Assembly (NCBI GenBank): GCA_023213395.1
Contig: CM041465.1
Location: 105,717,741 to 105,781,740, forward strand
Direction: 5' to 3'
From: Cycas panzhihuaensis
Taxonomy: Eukaryota > Cycadophyta
Length of the DNA stretch: 64,000 nucleotides
Shown here: positions 48,190-58,885 of the stretch, in pieces
How the letters are laid out: every line of letters starts with the position of its first letter
How positions within the stretch are numbered: the first letter of the stretch is position 1
Notes under the pieces: generated by a model
Told to the model about the DNA's origin: nothing
The model's input: only the letters and a program-made list of their open reading frames with translations
Databases searched by the model: none
Translations under genes and position numbers: made by a program

Positions 48190-49330
48190 AGCTTGGTGAT
48201 CTCAGGGTGCTCTAGGATAAATTGCTCAGTCTCCCAAATTGTATCTTCTCGCAGAAGTTGTTTCCATTTGATGAGATACTCAATGATTTTTCTAAATTGT
48301 AGATATCGAATTCTTTAGTCGATGACACATTCTGGAATGAGTTGAAGTTGCCTCTCTTCATTTAAGATAGGTAATTCTGTTTGAACTTGTACTTGTTGCC
48401 CAATTACCCTCTTGAGACATGAAATATGAAAGACATTATAGATCCTTGATAGTGGTGGTAAGTCGACATATGCAACTTCACCAACCTTCTTAAGAATTTT
48501 GTAAAACCCATAAAATCGAGGTTGTAATTTATGTTGCCCATCCCGTTTGAGAGATACCTGTTTATACGGTTGCAACCGTAAGTATACCCAATCATCTAGT
48601 TGAAATGCTCATTCACTTTGCCCTTTATCTGCCTGTTGTTTTATCCGATTTTGTGCAAAGTTCAAATTTTTCTTGAGTAGCTTAAGAATCTGTGTTGTTT
48701 GTTGGATGTGGTCCTCGACTGCTTGAACCTTAGAACTGATTATGGCATAGTTCTTAAATATGGGTGGTTCATAGCCATATAATGCTTGGAACAGAGTCAT
48801 TCCTACTGATACATGATAGGTTGTATTATACCACCATTCTGCTAAAGAAAGCCAATGATGCCACTGCCCCTGCTTATTTGAAGCATAACAACAAATGTAT
48901 CCTTCAAGGCACTTGTTAACCACCTTAGTTTGACCATCTGTTTATGGATGGTAGGATGAGCTCATTGTCAGTTTAGTACCAAGTAGATGGAAGAGTTCTG
49001 TCCAGAAGTTACTAGTAAACTTGGGGCTCACTGACTATGCATTTGGGCATGCCATGCAAACTGTGTATATCCTTTAAAAAGATCTCAGCAATTTGCTTTG
49101 CCTTATATATGGCTTGAATGCCACAAAAATGAGCATATTTAGTTAGCCTATCAACAACCACTACTATAGCATCTTTTCCTTCTGACTTGGGCAGACCCAC
49201 GATGAAGTCCATAGAAATTTCTTTCCATCGTTGATTTGGTATGGGAAGGGGTTGCAACAATCTTGGAGACTTGACTGTTTCTGTTTTATATCGTTGACAA
49301 ATTTCACATGAGGAAACATATCTCTTTACA
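48190..49330 (-). pseudogene. Element E integrase with chromodomain
   Basis: Zinc-finger end and core: QRWKEISMDFIVGLPKSEGK, VVVDRLTKYAHF at 49260-49012. The second catalytic Asp block reads SEPQVY instead of SDRDPKF because of a small deletion near 49020-49030, which also shifts the frame. The third block reads TDGQTKVVNKCLEGY with Lys (48924-48926) for the catalytic Glu. GMTLFQALYGYEPP and LNFAQNRIKQQADKG follow (48923-48609). The tail YNVFHISCLKRVIG (48575-48315) leads to a chromodomain with EYLIKWKQLLREDTIWETEQ at about 48290-48195. Chromodomains target chromovirus integration to particular chromatin. The protein is inactive. Confidence 0.88.
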
Positions 49331-49639
49331 TCTCCTTTTTATCTCTTCCAAAAGAAAGACTGTTTTAAGTGGTGGTATGTTCATAGGAACGTCGAGTGAC
49401 CTGCTATTAGAGAGGCATGTGCATCATGTAAAATTTGCTCCTTAAGGCTAGAGTGAGGGCATATATGTATTCGATTATGATACCAGAGAATATTTGAAGA
49501 CCATGTATAATGGGTTGAATGCCCTACTCCAGCTTAAAGGTCTTGAATGATCTGCTTTATAAAGGAATCCTAATCCCATTCTTGCTTGGCGACTACTATC
49601 CAAGAGAGATTGACTGTTGTGATAGAATATAGTGCATAG

Positions 49640-50200
49640 CCTTCTTCCTTACGAGATAAAGCATCAATAGCTATATTATCCTTGGCCTTTTTTATATATG
49701 ATTTCAAAGTTAAAAGCTTGTATTTTGGTGACCCATTTTTGTTGTTCCTCAGATACCGTTATTTGAGATAGGAAATATTTAAAATTATCATGGTTCGTTT
49801 TAATTTGGAAATGTGTTCCCAATAAATATTGTCACCATTTCTTAACTGCATGAAGAATTACTAACATCTCCTTCTCATAAGTGGATTTGACCTGTTTCTT
49901 GGGTGTAAGTTGACGACTTTCAAAGGCCAAAGGTTTCCCTTCTTACATTAAGATTGCTCCAATGCCTTGCCTCGATGCATCACATTCAATGGTAAAGGTC
50001 TTTGTAAAGTCTGGTGTTGCAAGGACTAGTATGGTAGTTAAAGTTAGTTTTAAGTGTTTAAATGCTTTAGAGGCCTTATCATTCCAATGAAATGAATCCT
50101 TTTTTAACAAGTTGATTAAAGGGGAAGCAATCCTTGCATAACCCTGAACAAACTTTCGATAATATTCAGTGATTTCTAAGAATCCACGAAGGCCTTTGAT
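49640..50200 (-). pseudogene. Element E RNase H
   Basis: FTKTFTIECDASRQGIGAIL, GKPLAFESRQLTPKKQ, STYEKEMLVILHAVKKW and QQKWVTKIQAFNFEIIYKKG in order, with single stops at Gln positions. Typical chromovirus RNase H between RT and integrase. Confidence 0.83.
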
Positions 50201-50960
50201 GTTTTTGGATTTAGGCTAGTTTGTGATAACTACTATTTTCTTAGGATTCACCTTGATTCCTTCTTGAGAGATAATATGACCCAAATATTCTATTTCTGTT
50301 TGTCCAAATTGACATTTTAATTTTTTTGCATAAAGTTAGTTGTCTACAAGCACCTATAATGCCTTAGCAACATGCTGAAGATGGTCTTCCCACGTACGAC
50401 TGAAGATAAAAATGTCATAAAAAAAAGACTAACATGAACTTCCTTAAGTAAGGCCGAAAGAGTTTATTCATGAGTCCTTGAAAGGTGGATGGGGCATTAG
50501 TCAAGCCAAATGGCATGACTAAAAATTTATAGTGACCTTCATGTGTACGAAATGTAGTTTTATGAACATCCTCTACCTTGATCCTAATTTGATGGTATCC
50601 TGACTGCAAGTCCAATGATATGAAGAACATTGCTCCATTGAGTTCATCCAAGAGTTCATCAATGACTGGTATAAGAAATTTATCCTTGATGATTATCTTA
50701 TTGAACTCGCGGTAGTCTACACACATGCGAAATGAGCCATCATTTTTTCTTACTAAAATCATCGGGGCAGAAAAAATGCTTTTACTTTCCCTACTAATAC
50801 CAACATTAAGGAGTTCTTGAACTAGTTGTTCAATTTCATTCTTTTGCTGGTAGGGATATCGATATGGTCGAATACAAGGATGATTGCTTCCAACTACTAG
50901 GTTAATGTTATGATCTTGGTCCCGTACTGGGGGAAGACCTTGAGGAATATTCTGAAAGAC
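50201..50960 (-). pseudogene. Element E reverse transcriptase, frameshift at the catalytic box
   Basis: 50762-50415 gives [48 protein letters not shown] and [20 protein letters not shown], a clean chromovirus RT. At the catalytic box an 8-bp homopolymer (50419-50426) puts the reading out of frame, and the shifted frame reads FFYDIFIFS, where FFDDILIFS is usual. Both changes would kill polymerase activity. Confidence 0.88.
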
Positions 50961-51179
50961 CTAGTTGTGGCAGTGAAGTACCAATTTTAAGTCATTTGGT
51001 ATACCATCATCTTGGAGAATGTCCCCTTCTATTAGAAGTTCTTGACCTTCCAGAACATAACATTTGGCAATGATTCATGTACCACCCTTTTTAATGAGCC
51101 TCTCCATACAGTGTGAGCTGATGATTTAGGTCGGCGGAGGAATAATCCCATTCAATTGATAGTCAATTCCTTCAGAAGT

Positions 51180-51545
51180 AAATCAGATGAAGAGCTTTTA
51201 CATATTTAGTTGAATGGTCCCTAGTGGTTTGAGCCATTGTACCCCTAATACAACATCAACTCCTCCAACGAGAATGGTATACATAGAAGTGGAGAGGTGA
51301 TAGTCACCGATTTGCAACTTGATGTTGTGATATTTTCCTCCACAAGCGAGTTTCCCTCTATTAGCCACTATAACCTGAAAATTTTTGACAAGATATGGAA
51401 AATAGTTGAGTTCTTCAACAAATTTCCGATTAATAAAATTGTGGGTGCCCCCAGAATCTATGAGGACAACCACCTTCCTTTTCTTAATGTATCCAATAAG
51501 TTTGAGTGTCTGAGTGGCTGCAATTCCAGTCAGGGCATGCATAAA
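51180..51545 (-). pseudogene. Element E protease
   Basis: KVVVLIDSGGTHNFINRKF carries the catalytic DSG, followed by LACGGKYHNIKLQIGDY and GGVDVVLGVQWLKPLG, the full-length chromovirus protease pattern over about 114 codons. The best preserved domain of element E. Confidence 0.9.
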
Positions 51546-51809
51546 TATAGTAGTAGTATCTTCTTCTTAATACTCGGGTGGGTCACAATCATTATTTTCT
51601 ACCTTTAATGAGGCTTCTTTTACTGGTTCATCATATTGAACATCTTCAATTATGAATAAGCGTCGTTCAGGACACTTATGGTCTTTATTCAACTTTTGGT
51701 TACAATGAAAACATAACCCTTTCAATCGTTTCTCCTCCATCTCTTGGAAAGTCATTTGTCGCACACCAAGAACTTGAAATTGTGGTCACTTTTCTGGGAA
51801 TGTTCGTTG
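51546..51809 (-). pseudogene. Element E gag C-terminus with zinc knuckle
   Basis: FQEMEEKRLKGLCFHCNQKL and NKDHKC form the plant gypsy knuckle CX2C..HxC. Element F interrupts the gag at 51810-51814, its target duplication. The N-terminal part resumes at 57211. Confidence 0.83.
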
Positions 51810-51814
51810 GAGGG

Positions 51815-52396
51815 TGTAGTGATCTAATTCTACTTTTATAGCAATTTTCCTCAAAAATACAAGTAATAATCCACACAACAATAACTAGATGCTCTTCAAC
51901 AAGAAAAATGAACAATGAACAAGAATTACAGAATCCACAGAAGTAAATAATAGTCTTTATTGTCGAATAATACCAAAATTGAGCAAAAGTTCAACAAAGT
52001 ACCTATCTTTCCTGAAGATGTGAGCTTCCCTCTTCGAGGCGAGGAACCCTCCAAACTGCAGCACCCAAATTGGCGAGCTAATTGCAGCCCTAGAATCAAA
52101 AATGCGCGACCAAAGAACCTCTAACGATGATGAAATGAGGCCGCAAATCCTCCTTAAATAGGCGGCCAAACGATAGTAATATAAGTCGACCAGACTGGGT
52201 AATATTCTTCTTAAAACCACTCAAATAGAAGTCGGCCAGAACTTCTCCAAAAACTAGCAGGGTAACTTTAAACGGCCATAACTTTTGATTGAGATGGTAG
52301 AATTGACTTTCGTCTGAACCGTTGGAATCTTTGTTCAGAGGCCTTCAATTTGAATGGTTACATGGCATAGTTTTGACTAGATTTTGGAATGCTACA
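51815..52396 (-). repeat. Element F LTR 1 (3' outer)
   Basis: 582 bp, TGTAGTGATC to GGAATGCTACA on the + strand, next to the purine tract AAGGGGAGGGACT (- strand, 52397-52410). Confidence 0.95.
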
Positions 52397-52429
52397 AGTC
52401 CCTCCCCTTCAAAACATGCTTTGCCCTCA

Positions 52430-54405
52430 AATCATTAGTAATGGCCCATTTTTCTGCATCCATTCTTCTGACTCCTACGTTGCATCTTTAAGCTCCGATG
52501 TCTTCCATTTGATGAAATATCCTTTCATTATCCTGGATCGTAAATTCTTGGCCCTAGTCTTCAGTATTCCCCTATGTTCCACTATCATCATTCCTTCTTC
52601 ATCCCGTGTTGGTAAATTCATTTGTGGAGCCTCCCTTTCACCCAACTTTTTCTTTAAACAAGACACGTAGAAGATATTGCGAATTTTTCTTTTTAGTGGC
52701 AATTTTAACTGATCTCTTACTTGTTCCAATTCCCTTTTCAGTGTAGTCCTTGGGGTTCCTAAAAAACTCCTTAATATCATTCTAAGATTACCTGAATCTT
52801 TGGAGGAACATTTTTTATTTCTACTTTGTAACATGACATTATATACACTTGTGGATTCTTCTTTAGAATCTGTTCCATTCTATGAGATGATATGAGTTGA
52901 ACTGGAGGTGTGGTTGGGGCTTGTAGTCGATATTTACGTCCTTTTTGTTGGAAACACATAAATCTTGTCATATAATTGGTAACGATGTTCCCCAACATTT
53001 GTAGCCATTGAATTCCCAAAACTACATCTACTCCGCTTATGGGCATGGCAAACATACAAGTTGTGACCTTGTAATCATTGATCTGGAGAGTCATGTCTTT
53101 GTAGTATCCTCTACACAACGTTGTTCTCCCATTTGCTATTGACACCTGGAATGTATTGAGGGGTTTCACTTGTAATTCCAATTTTTCTGTCGATGCCTTG
53201 TTTATAAAATTGTGTGTACTCCCACTATCTACGGGATTGATCTTGGTCTCCCTTGATTTGTCCTTGGAATCTTAGGGTTTGGGGATACTTGTTGCCACAT
53301 GAATAGCCTGCAAGGATGTTTGGACACTCCCTGTATCCACTTCCAAAAATTCATTTTCCTCCCTTCCTACGCTCTGGTGTTCTACTTCTTCTTGTGCTGC
53401 TTCTGGTATTTCTGCATCATCGCTATTGATCATGAAATCCTTCTTTGATAGGCACCAGTGTTCCTTATTCCATTTCTCTCCACACTTGAAGCACATCCCT
53501 TTCCTTATGTGTTCCTCTTTTGTTGTTCCCGAGCTTTCTATTGTATTTCTTATGTCTAATGGGGGGTTTGCTTTTGTCCCTGATTTGGCCCCATTAGGAT
53601 TCTGGATCTGATATGTTGGTGGCCCATGTTTCCTTGTATATGTCAGTCTGCTATCTCTAAGTTCTGCCTCCATATTCCTTGCTATTTGAATTATTACTTG
53701 GAGTTGTGGTGGATCTGCTGCTTTAACTCTAAATTTGATATGATTTTTCAATCCACTAATATAAGTCTCTAGTAAACATTCCTGCGGTATCTTTTCTAAG
53801 ACCATACATTGTAGCATTTGGAACTGTTCTGTGTACTCTTGGATTATTCCTTCTTGATGTAATCGTGTTAACTGAGCAAAGTAATCTGTATTCTAAGAAT
53901 CGTCATATTGCTTTACTAATCCTGCTCTTAGATTCTCCCAGGTCTGTTGCATTGGTAAGTTCATCTTTTTCCACCAATAGTACCATCTTAACGCCCTTCC
54001 GTTTAAGTGTAAGGATGCTATTTCCATCTTTTCCTTAGTTGGGGAGTTATAAACCTTGAAATAGTTCTCCATTTGTAAGACCTAATTAGTGATATTCTTG
54101 GATACATCTGGATCGAATTTTTCCAAAGATAATCCTGCCCCTTTCCATCCATTATCCATGTTGGGAGTTCTCCTTTTGTAAGCTCGTCCATCGAATCTCT
54201 TGGTCTCATTTCCTTGATTTTCTTGATCCATTTGATCTATCCTTGATGTGGTGTTGTTATCCATTTCTCTACTTGACACATTTTGTATTACTTGATCCGT
54301 TTTTGCTAGTAACTTCTAAATTAGGATTGTTAGAGACCTTATGCTCTAGTTTAATTCGGATGTGCCTTCAATTTTTTCCTCTAAGGTTCTAGAGTGGGTT
54401 GCCAT
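52430..54405 (-). pseudogene. Element F domain 1: gag-protease-chromodomain
   Basis: Start at 54405. Gag N-terminus (SRTLEEKIE..), capsid region with EKMEIASLHLNGRALRWYYW, ECLLETYISGLKNHIKFRVK, and knuckle CFKCGEKWNKEHWC (about 53490). Protease VDSGSTHNFINKASTEKL at about 53220, with TTLCRGYYKDMTLQINDYKV and SGVDVVLGIQWLQMLG. After the short VEIKNVPPKIQ lead that normally opens RT, the reading goes straight to IRNIFYVSCLKKKLGEREAP and the chromodomain GYFIKWKTSELKDATWESEE. A few stops and frame changes break it. RT, RNase H and integrase core are absent. Confidence 0.88.
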
Positions 54406-54517
54406 CTTCCTGGGAATGAGGTTTTTCCCTGATCTCAATTCCGTTTCTATTTATTTTAATGTGGGGGGATTTTTTGACATTTTTTGCGCTTTTACCTTTG
54501 CCTTTTCCCTTCGAAAA

Positions 54518-54533
54518 CGAAGCTCTGATACCA
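54518..54533 (-). other. Element F domain 1 primer binding site
   Basis: TGGTATCAGAGCTTCG on the - strand, perfect over the 12-base initiator tRNA-Met core, beside LTR 2. Confidence 0.88.
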
Positions 54534-54535
54534 CT

Positions 54536-55117
54536 TGTAGTGATCTAATTCTACTTTTATAGCAATTTTCCTCAAAAATACAAGTAATAATCCACAAAAC
54601 AATAACTAGATGCTATTCAACAAGAAAAATGAACAATGAACAAGAATTACAGAATCCACAGAAGTAAATAATAGTCTTTATTGTCGAATAATACCAAAAT
54701 AGAGCAAAAGTTCAACAAAGTACCTGTCTTTCCTGAAGACGTGAGCTTCCCTCTTCGAGGCGAGGAACCCTCCAAACTGCAGCACCCAAATGGGTGAACT
54801 AATTGCAGCCCTAGAACCGAAAATGCGCGACAAAAGAATCTCCGACGATGATGAAATGAGGCCGCAAATTCTCCCTAAATAGGCGGCCAAACGATAGTAA
54901 TAGAAGTCGACCAGACTGGGTAATATTCTTCTTAAAATTGCTCAAATAGAAGTCGGCCAGAACTTCTCCAAAAACTGGCAGGCTAACTTTAAATGGCCAT
55001 AACTTTTGATTGAGATGTCGGAATTGACTTTCGTCTGAACCGTTGGAATCCTTGTTCAGAGGCCTTCAATTTAAATGGTTACATGGCATAGTTTTAACTA
55101 GATTTTGGAATGCTACA
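54536..55117 (-). repeat. Element F LTR 2 (middle)
   Basis: 582 bp, same length and ends as LTR 1. It is bordered on one side by the primer site of domain 1 (54518-54533) and on the other by the purine tract of domain 2, so it served as 5' LTR of one unit and 3' LTR of the other. It carries more private changes than the outer two. Confidence 0.95.
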
Positions 55118-55149
55118 ATTCCCTCCCCTTAAAAACATGCTTTGCCCTC

Positions 55150-56470
55150 AAAGCATTAGTAAGGGCCTATTTTTATTCATCAATTCTTCAAACTCCTACG
55201 TTGCATCTTTAAGCTCCAATGTCTTCCATTTGATGAGATATTCTTTCATTATCCTGGATCGCAAATTCTTGTCCCTATTCTTCAATATTCCCTTAGGTTT
55301 CACTATCATCATTCCTTCTTCATCCAATGTTGGTAAATTCATTTGTGGAGCCTCCTTTTCGCCCAACTTTTTCTTTAAACAAGACACGTGGAAGATATTG
55401 CAGATTTTGCTTTCTGGTGGCAATTTTAATTGATTTATTGCCTGTTCTAATTCCCTTTTCAGTGGCCGTCCTTGGGGTTCTTCAAGAACTCCTTGATGTT
55501 CTTCTAAGATTGCCTGAATCTCTGGAGGAACGTTCTTTATTTCTACTTTGTAACATGACATTATGTGAGATGATATGAGATGAATTAGAGGTGTGGCTGG
55601 GGCTTGCAGTCGGTATTTGCGTCCTTTTTGTCGAAAACACATAAATCTTGTCATATAATTGGTAACAATATTCCCCAGCATTTGTAGCCATTGAATTCCC
55701 AAAACTACATCCACTCCACCTATGGGCATGGTAAACATACAAGTTGTGACCTTGTAATCGTTGATCTGGAGAGTTGTGTCTTTGTAGTACCCCCCACACA
55801 GCGTTGTTCTCCCATTTGCTATTGACACCTGGAATGTGTTAAGTGGTTTCACTTGTAATCCCAGGTTTTCTGCTGATGCCTTGTTTATAAAATTGTGTAT
55901 ACTCTTTGATTGTTCCTTCTTGATGTAATCGTGTTAACTGAGAAAAGTAATCTGTATTCCAAGAATTGTCATATTGCTTTACTAATCCTGCTCTTAGATT
56001 CTCCTGTGTCATTGCATTGGTAAGTTCATCTTTTTCCACCATTAGTACCATCTTAACGCCCTTCCGTTTAAGTGTAAGGATGCTATTTCCATCTTTTCCT
56101 TAGCTGTGGAGTTATAGACCTTGAAATAGTTCTCCATTTGTAAGACCTAATTAGTGATATTCTTGGATACATCTGGATCGAATTTTTCCAAAGATAATCC
56201 TGCCCCTTTCCATCCATTATCCATGTTGGGAGTTCTCCTTTCGTAAGCTCGTCCATCGAATCTCTTGGTCTCATTTCCTTGATTTTCTTGATCCATTTGA
56301 TCTATCCCTGATGTGGTGGTGTTATCCATTTCTCTACCTGACACATTTTGTGTTGCTTGATCCGTTTTTGCTAGTAACTTCTGGATTAGGATTGTTAGAG
56401 CCCTTATGCTCTGGTTTAATTCTGATGTGTCTTCAATTTTTTCCTCTAAGGTTCTAGATGGGGTTGCCAT
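55150..56470 (-). pseudogene. Element F domain 2: shortened gag-protease-chromodomain
   Basis: Start at 56470. Gag N-terminal part as in domain 1 (two thirds of gag is missing), then protease from about 55880. 55852-55196 is one open stretch of 218 codons joining protease (GGVDVVLGIQWLQMLGNIVT), the RT lead-in (NVPPEIQAILEEHQGVLEEP) and the integrase tail plus chromodomain (NIFHVSCLKKKLGEKEAP, EYLIKWKTLELKDAT). That uninterrupted join shows that the RT-to-integrase deletion is in frame. A separate 0.6-kb deletion removed gag's C-terminal half, the knuckle and the DSG active-site block. Confidence 0.88.
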
Positions 56471-56569
56471 CTTCTTGTGAATGAGCTTTTTCCCCAACTT
56501 AAATTTCGTTTCTACTTCCCTTGGGGGGAAATTTTGACTTTTCTAAGCTTTTATCTCTGCACTTGTAAT

Positions 56570-56795
56570 AAACCGTTACACCAAAACTCCGAGGTGTTAG
56601 TGAAGAGGGCCCTCCACCAAGTAGACCATTACCTCCCCCCCCGGTTCAAACGGGCTAGCCCCGCTTTCACCGGCGTTCATGCACCCCACAGGCCCCAGTT
56701 ACGACGGCATTTTGTGCATCGGCGACGTTTGGGGCGTCACCCCACCGCCCCCATAAGCGGTGTTGCCCCAACGGGATTTGAACCCGGGTCTTGGC
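56570..56795. other. GC-rich block in element F domain 2 leader
   Basis: About 225 bp with C/G runs (for example CCCCCCCC at about 56635 and CCACCGCCCCCATAAGCGG near 56745), between the gag start region and the primer site. Domain 1 lacks it. It includes GGTTCAAATCC on the - strand, identical to a Pol III B box, but no partner A box in the right order. Either an ancestral leader lost from domain 1 or captured sequence. Confidence 0.6.
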
Positions 56796-56807
56796 TCTGA
56801 TACCACT

Positions 56808-57210
56808 TGTAGCGATCTGTCTTTCCTGAAGACGTGAGCTTCCCTCTTCGAGGCGAGGAACCCTCCAAACTGCATCACCCAAATGGGCGAGCTAATTGCA
56901 GCCCTAGAATCGAAAATGCGCGACCAAAGAACCTCTGACGATGATGAAATGAGGCAGCAAATCCTCCTTAAATAGGCGGCCAAACGATAGTAATGGAAGT
57001 CGACCAGACTGGGTAATATTCTTCTTAAAACCACTCAAATAGAAGTCGGCCAGAACTTCTCCAAAAACTGGCAGGGTAACTTTAAACGGCCATAACTTTT
57101 GATTGAGATGTCAGAATTGACTTTCGTCTAAACCGTTGGAATCCTTGTTCAGAGGCCTTCAATTTGAATGGTTACATGGCATAGTTTTGACTAGATTTTG
57201 GAATGCTACA
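56808..57210 (-). repeat. Element F LTR 3 (5' outer, internally deleted)
   Basis: 403 bp. The first 10 bp (TGTAGCGATC) join directly to sequence that is about 190 bp further in the other LTRs, so about 179 bp are missing. The remainder aligns with LTR 1 with few differences. The primer site TGGTATCAGAGCC stands next to it (- strand). Confidence 0.93.
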
Positions 57211-57215
57211 GAGGG

Positions 57216-57916
57216 GTTGAGGTGCCTTATTTTTTGCTTCAATATGTCGAGCAAAATTGATAGCTGTAGAGATGTTATCAAGTTTTAAGAGTCGCAACTC
57301 ATGTCTGATGTCATCTTGTAACCCACCAATGTACAAAGACTATCAACCCTTATGGAGAGACGTTGGTATTACTAGATAAAGCAGTCCCCTCTTGTCTGAT
57401 TTTAGTTAACTGGTTAAAGTGGTTATGATCCCAGGTACTATCATATTGAGTTATAAGATCCTTGACAAAACCCTCCCATTGATAGCTAAGCCCACCAATT
57501 GTTTTTATACCCCATTGGTGCCATTGGTAGGGTTCAATTTCCATGTGTAGAGAAGCAAGAGGGATTTTCTTATCTGTTGGAACTTGATGAAGAGAAAAGT
57601 ATTGTTCCATTTGGGTGATCCAGGTACGTACATATGTGCCATTAAACTTCTTGATTTCTACCTTGGGAAGGAAGTTCAGATGAAAGCACCTACCATCATT
57701 ACCTTCATCTTCTTTAGCGAAGTGGCCTCCACCTATTTGAGTAGTATCATCAAAGTCAATCTTTTCTTCCTTAAAAGGTTTCATGGATGTGAGCTCTAGT
57801 ATTACTGCTTCAAATTTTTCATTAAAGTCATTTTGGATTTGTAATATATCTCCTCAAAGTTGTGTGATAATATCATTGATATCTTGAGTCTAATTTGGGT
57901 TCATCTTAAGGGCCAT
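57216..57916 (-). pseudogene. Element E gag N-terminal and capsid part
   Basis: Start ATG at 57916-57914. It encodes LPKVEIKKFNGTYVRTWITQ, MEQYFSLHQVPTDKKIPLAS and YDSTWDHNHFNQLTKIRQEG, then SLYIGGLQDDIRHELRLLKL, the Retrotrans_gag pattern. There are a stop and a frame change near 57345. It ends at the element F junction (57215). Confidence 0.82.
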
Positions 57917-58867
57917 TAGTTCACAAGACCTAAGTTGAATCCTAGTTGGTAAATGTGAATGAAAAGGATTTGGCAAGGTGTCTATAGACTATTATCCCTA
58001 ATATTTTACAATGAGGTAATATAGATTTTTCTTTTATTTTTTTTATTTTTTTATTTTTTTTACTTTTTGTTTATTTTTTTATTTTTTTTGCTTTTTTGCT
58101 TTTTGCCTTTTTGCCTTTTGTTTTTTAATTTTCTTGCTTTTTGGTCACTAGTTAGCTGACTGACTATGTGCGCATGAGCTGATGACAAATTGGCTAGACA
58201 CACTAGATTTAACAAATTGATTATAACTGACTCACTGACTGACTAAGTATGCACAAACCACTAATAGACTGACTAGGTACACTAGGTATGGCCTTGTCTA
58301 GTTTGTAGGCCCTCTGATATATTGATCTCAGTCGTAAATTGTATCAACTTACAGAGGCAAACACTCTACTATGTAGTTGTACTACCTCATCTCTAGCGTA
58401 CGTGGAGAGTAACTTTTTGGGGTTAATTGTTTAACGGTGCACTATAAATTGTAGACGATCAATAGGTTTCATATGGTTACCTATACTAGGAAGGTCTATC
58501 TAGGGGATCCTCTTATATACTCACAGGTACGTGGAGATACAATTCCATAGCCGAGTTCTGTCTAAGGTTTGATTCAAGAGTGTGATCTCTAGTCCTTCAC
58601 ACAAAGGACAGAAAATGCACAATGCACTTAGCCCAAAACAATAGATTTTCGTGATATTTATAGACCCCCGGCACATGGTCTCTATCTAAATGCAAAAGAA
58701 AATTACCTGGTGGCAGTGTTAGGGTAGCTGCTTGATTGCAGTGTTATCTATCCCCAAAAAGTAAAGTAACTAAATGGAAATTAAATGAGAATAGATACCG
58801 ATGAGAAAAAACTGATAGAAAAAAATTGATTATTTAGTACCTTTGAATCTCCCATAAGGAATGGATC
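57917..58867 (-). other. Element E leader with T-rich tract
   Basis: About 0.95 kb between gag start and primer site. 58021-58140 is an almost pure T/poly(TTTTTA) stretch on the + strand. The rest carries words shared with element B's leader (58455-58680). No coding domain. Confidence 0.65.
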
Positions 58868-58885
58868 GATCACTCTGATATCACT
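58868..58885 (-). other. Element E primer binding site, initiator tRNA-Met type
   Basis: The - strand reads AGTGATATCAGAGTGATC. TGATATCAGAGT differs from TGGTATCAGAGC by two transitions. It abuts the 5' LTR. Confidence 0.8.

Larger units (their letters stand above)
51815..57210 (-). mobile_element. Element F: three-LTR, non-autonomous chromovirus derivative
   Basis: LTR (51815-52396), internal domain 1 (52397-54535), LTR (54536-55117), internal domain 2 (55118-56807), LTR (56808-57210). The outer edges are flanked by a perfect GAGGG duplication (51810-51814 and 57211-57215), and E's gag continues on both sides. Each internal domain has a tRNA-Met primer site at its 5' end and a purine tract at its 3' end. 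Coding is gag plus protease joined to an integrase tail/chromodomain, with no RT, RNase H or integrase core. By-eye LTR comparison gives about 29 differences in 582 bp (first versus middle). It must have moved, if it did, with enzymes supplied by a full-length relative. Confidence 0.93.

Noticed and set aside
56640-56800. Possible tRNA gene or SINE: GGTTCAAATCC (B box) and TGGTCTACTTGG (A-box-like) on the - strand
   Set aside because: The B-box string lies upstream of the A-box-like string, the wrong order for Pol III, and no cloverleaf with paired acceptor arms can be drawn. The adjoining TGGTATCAGAGCC is the LTR primer site.
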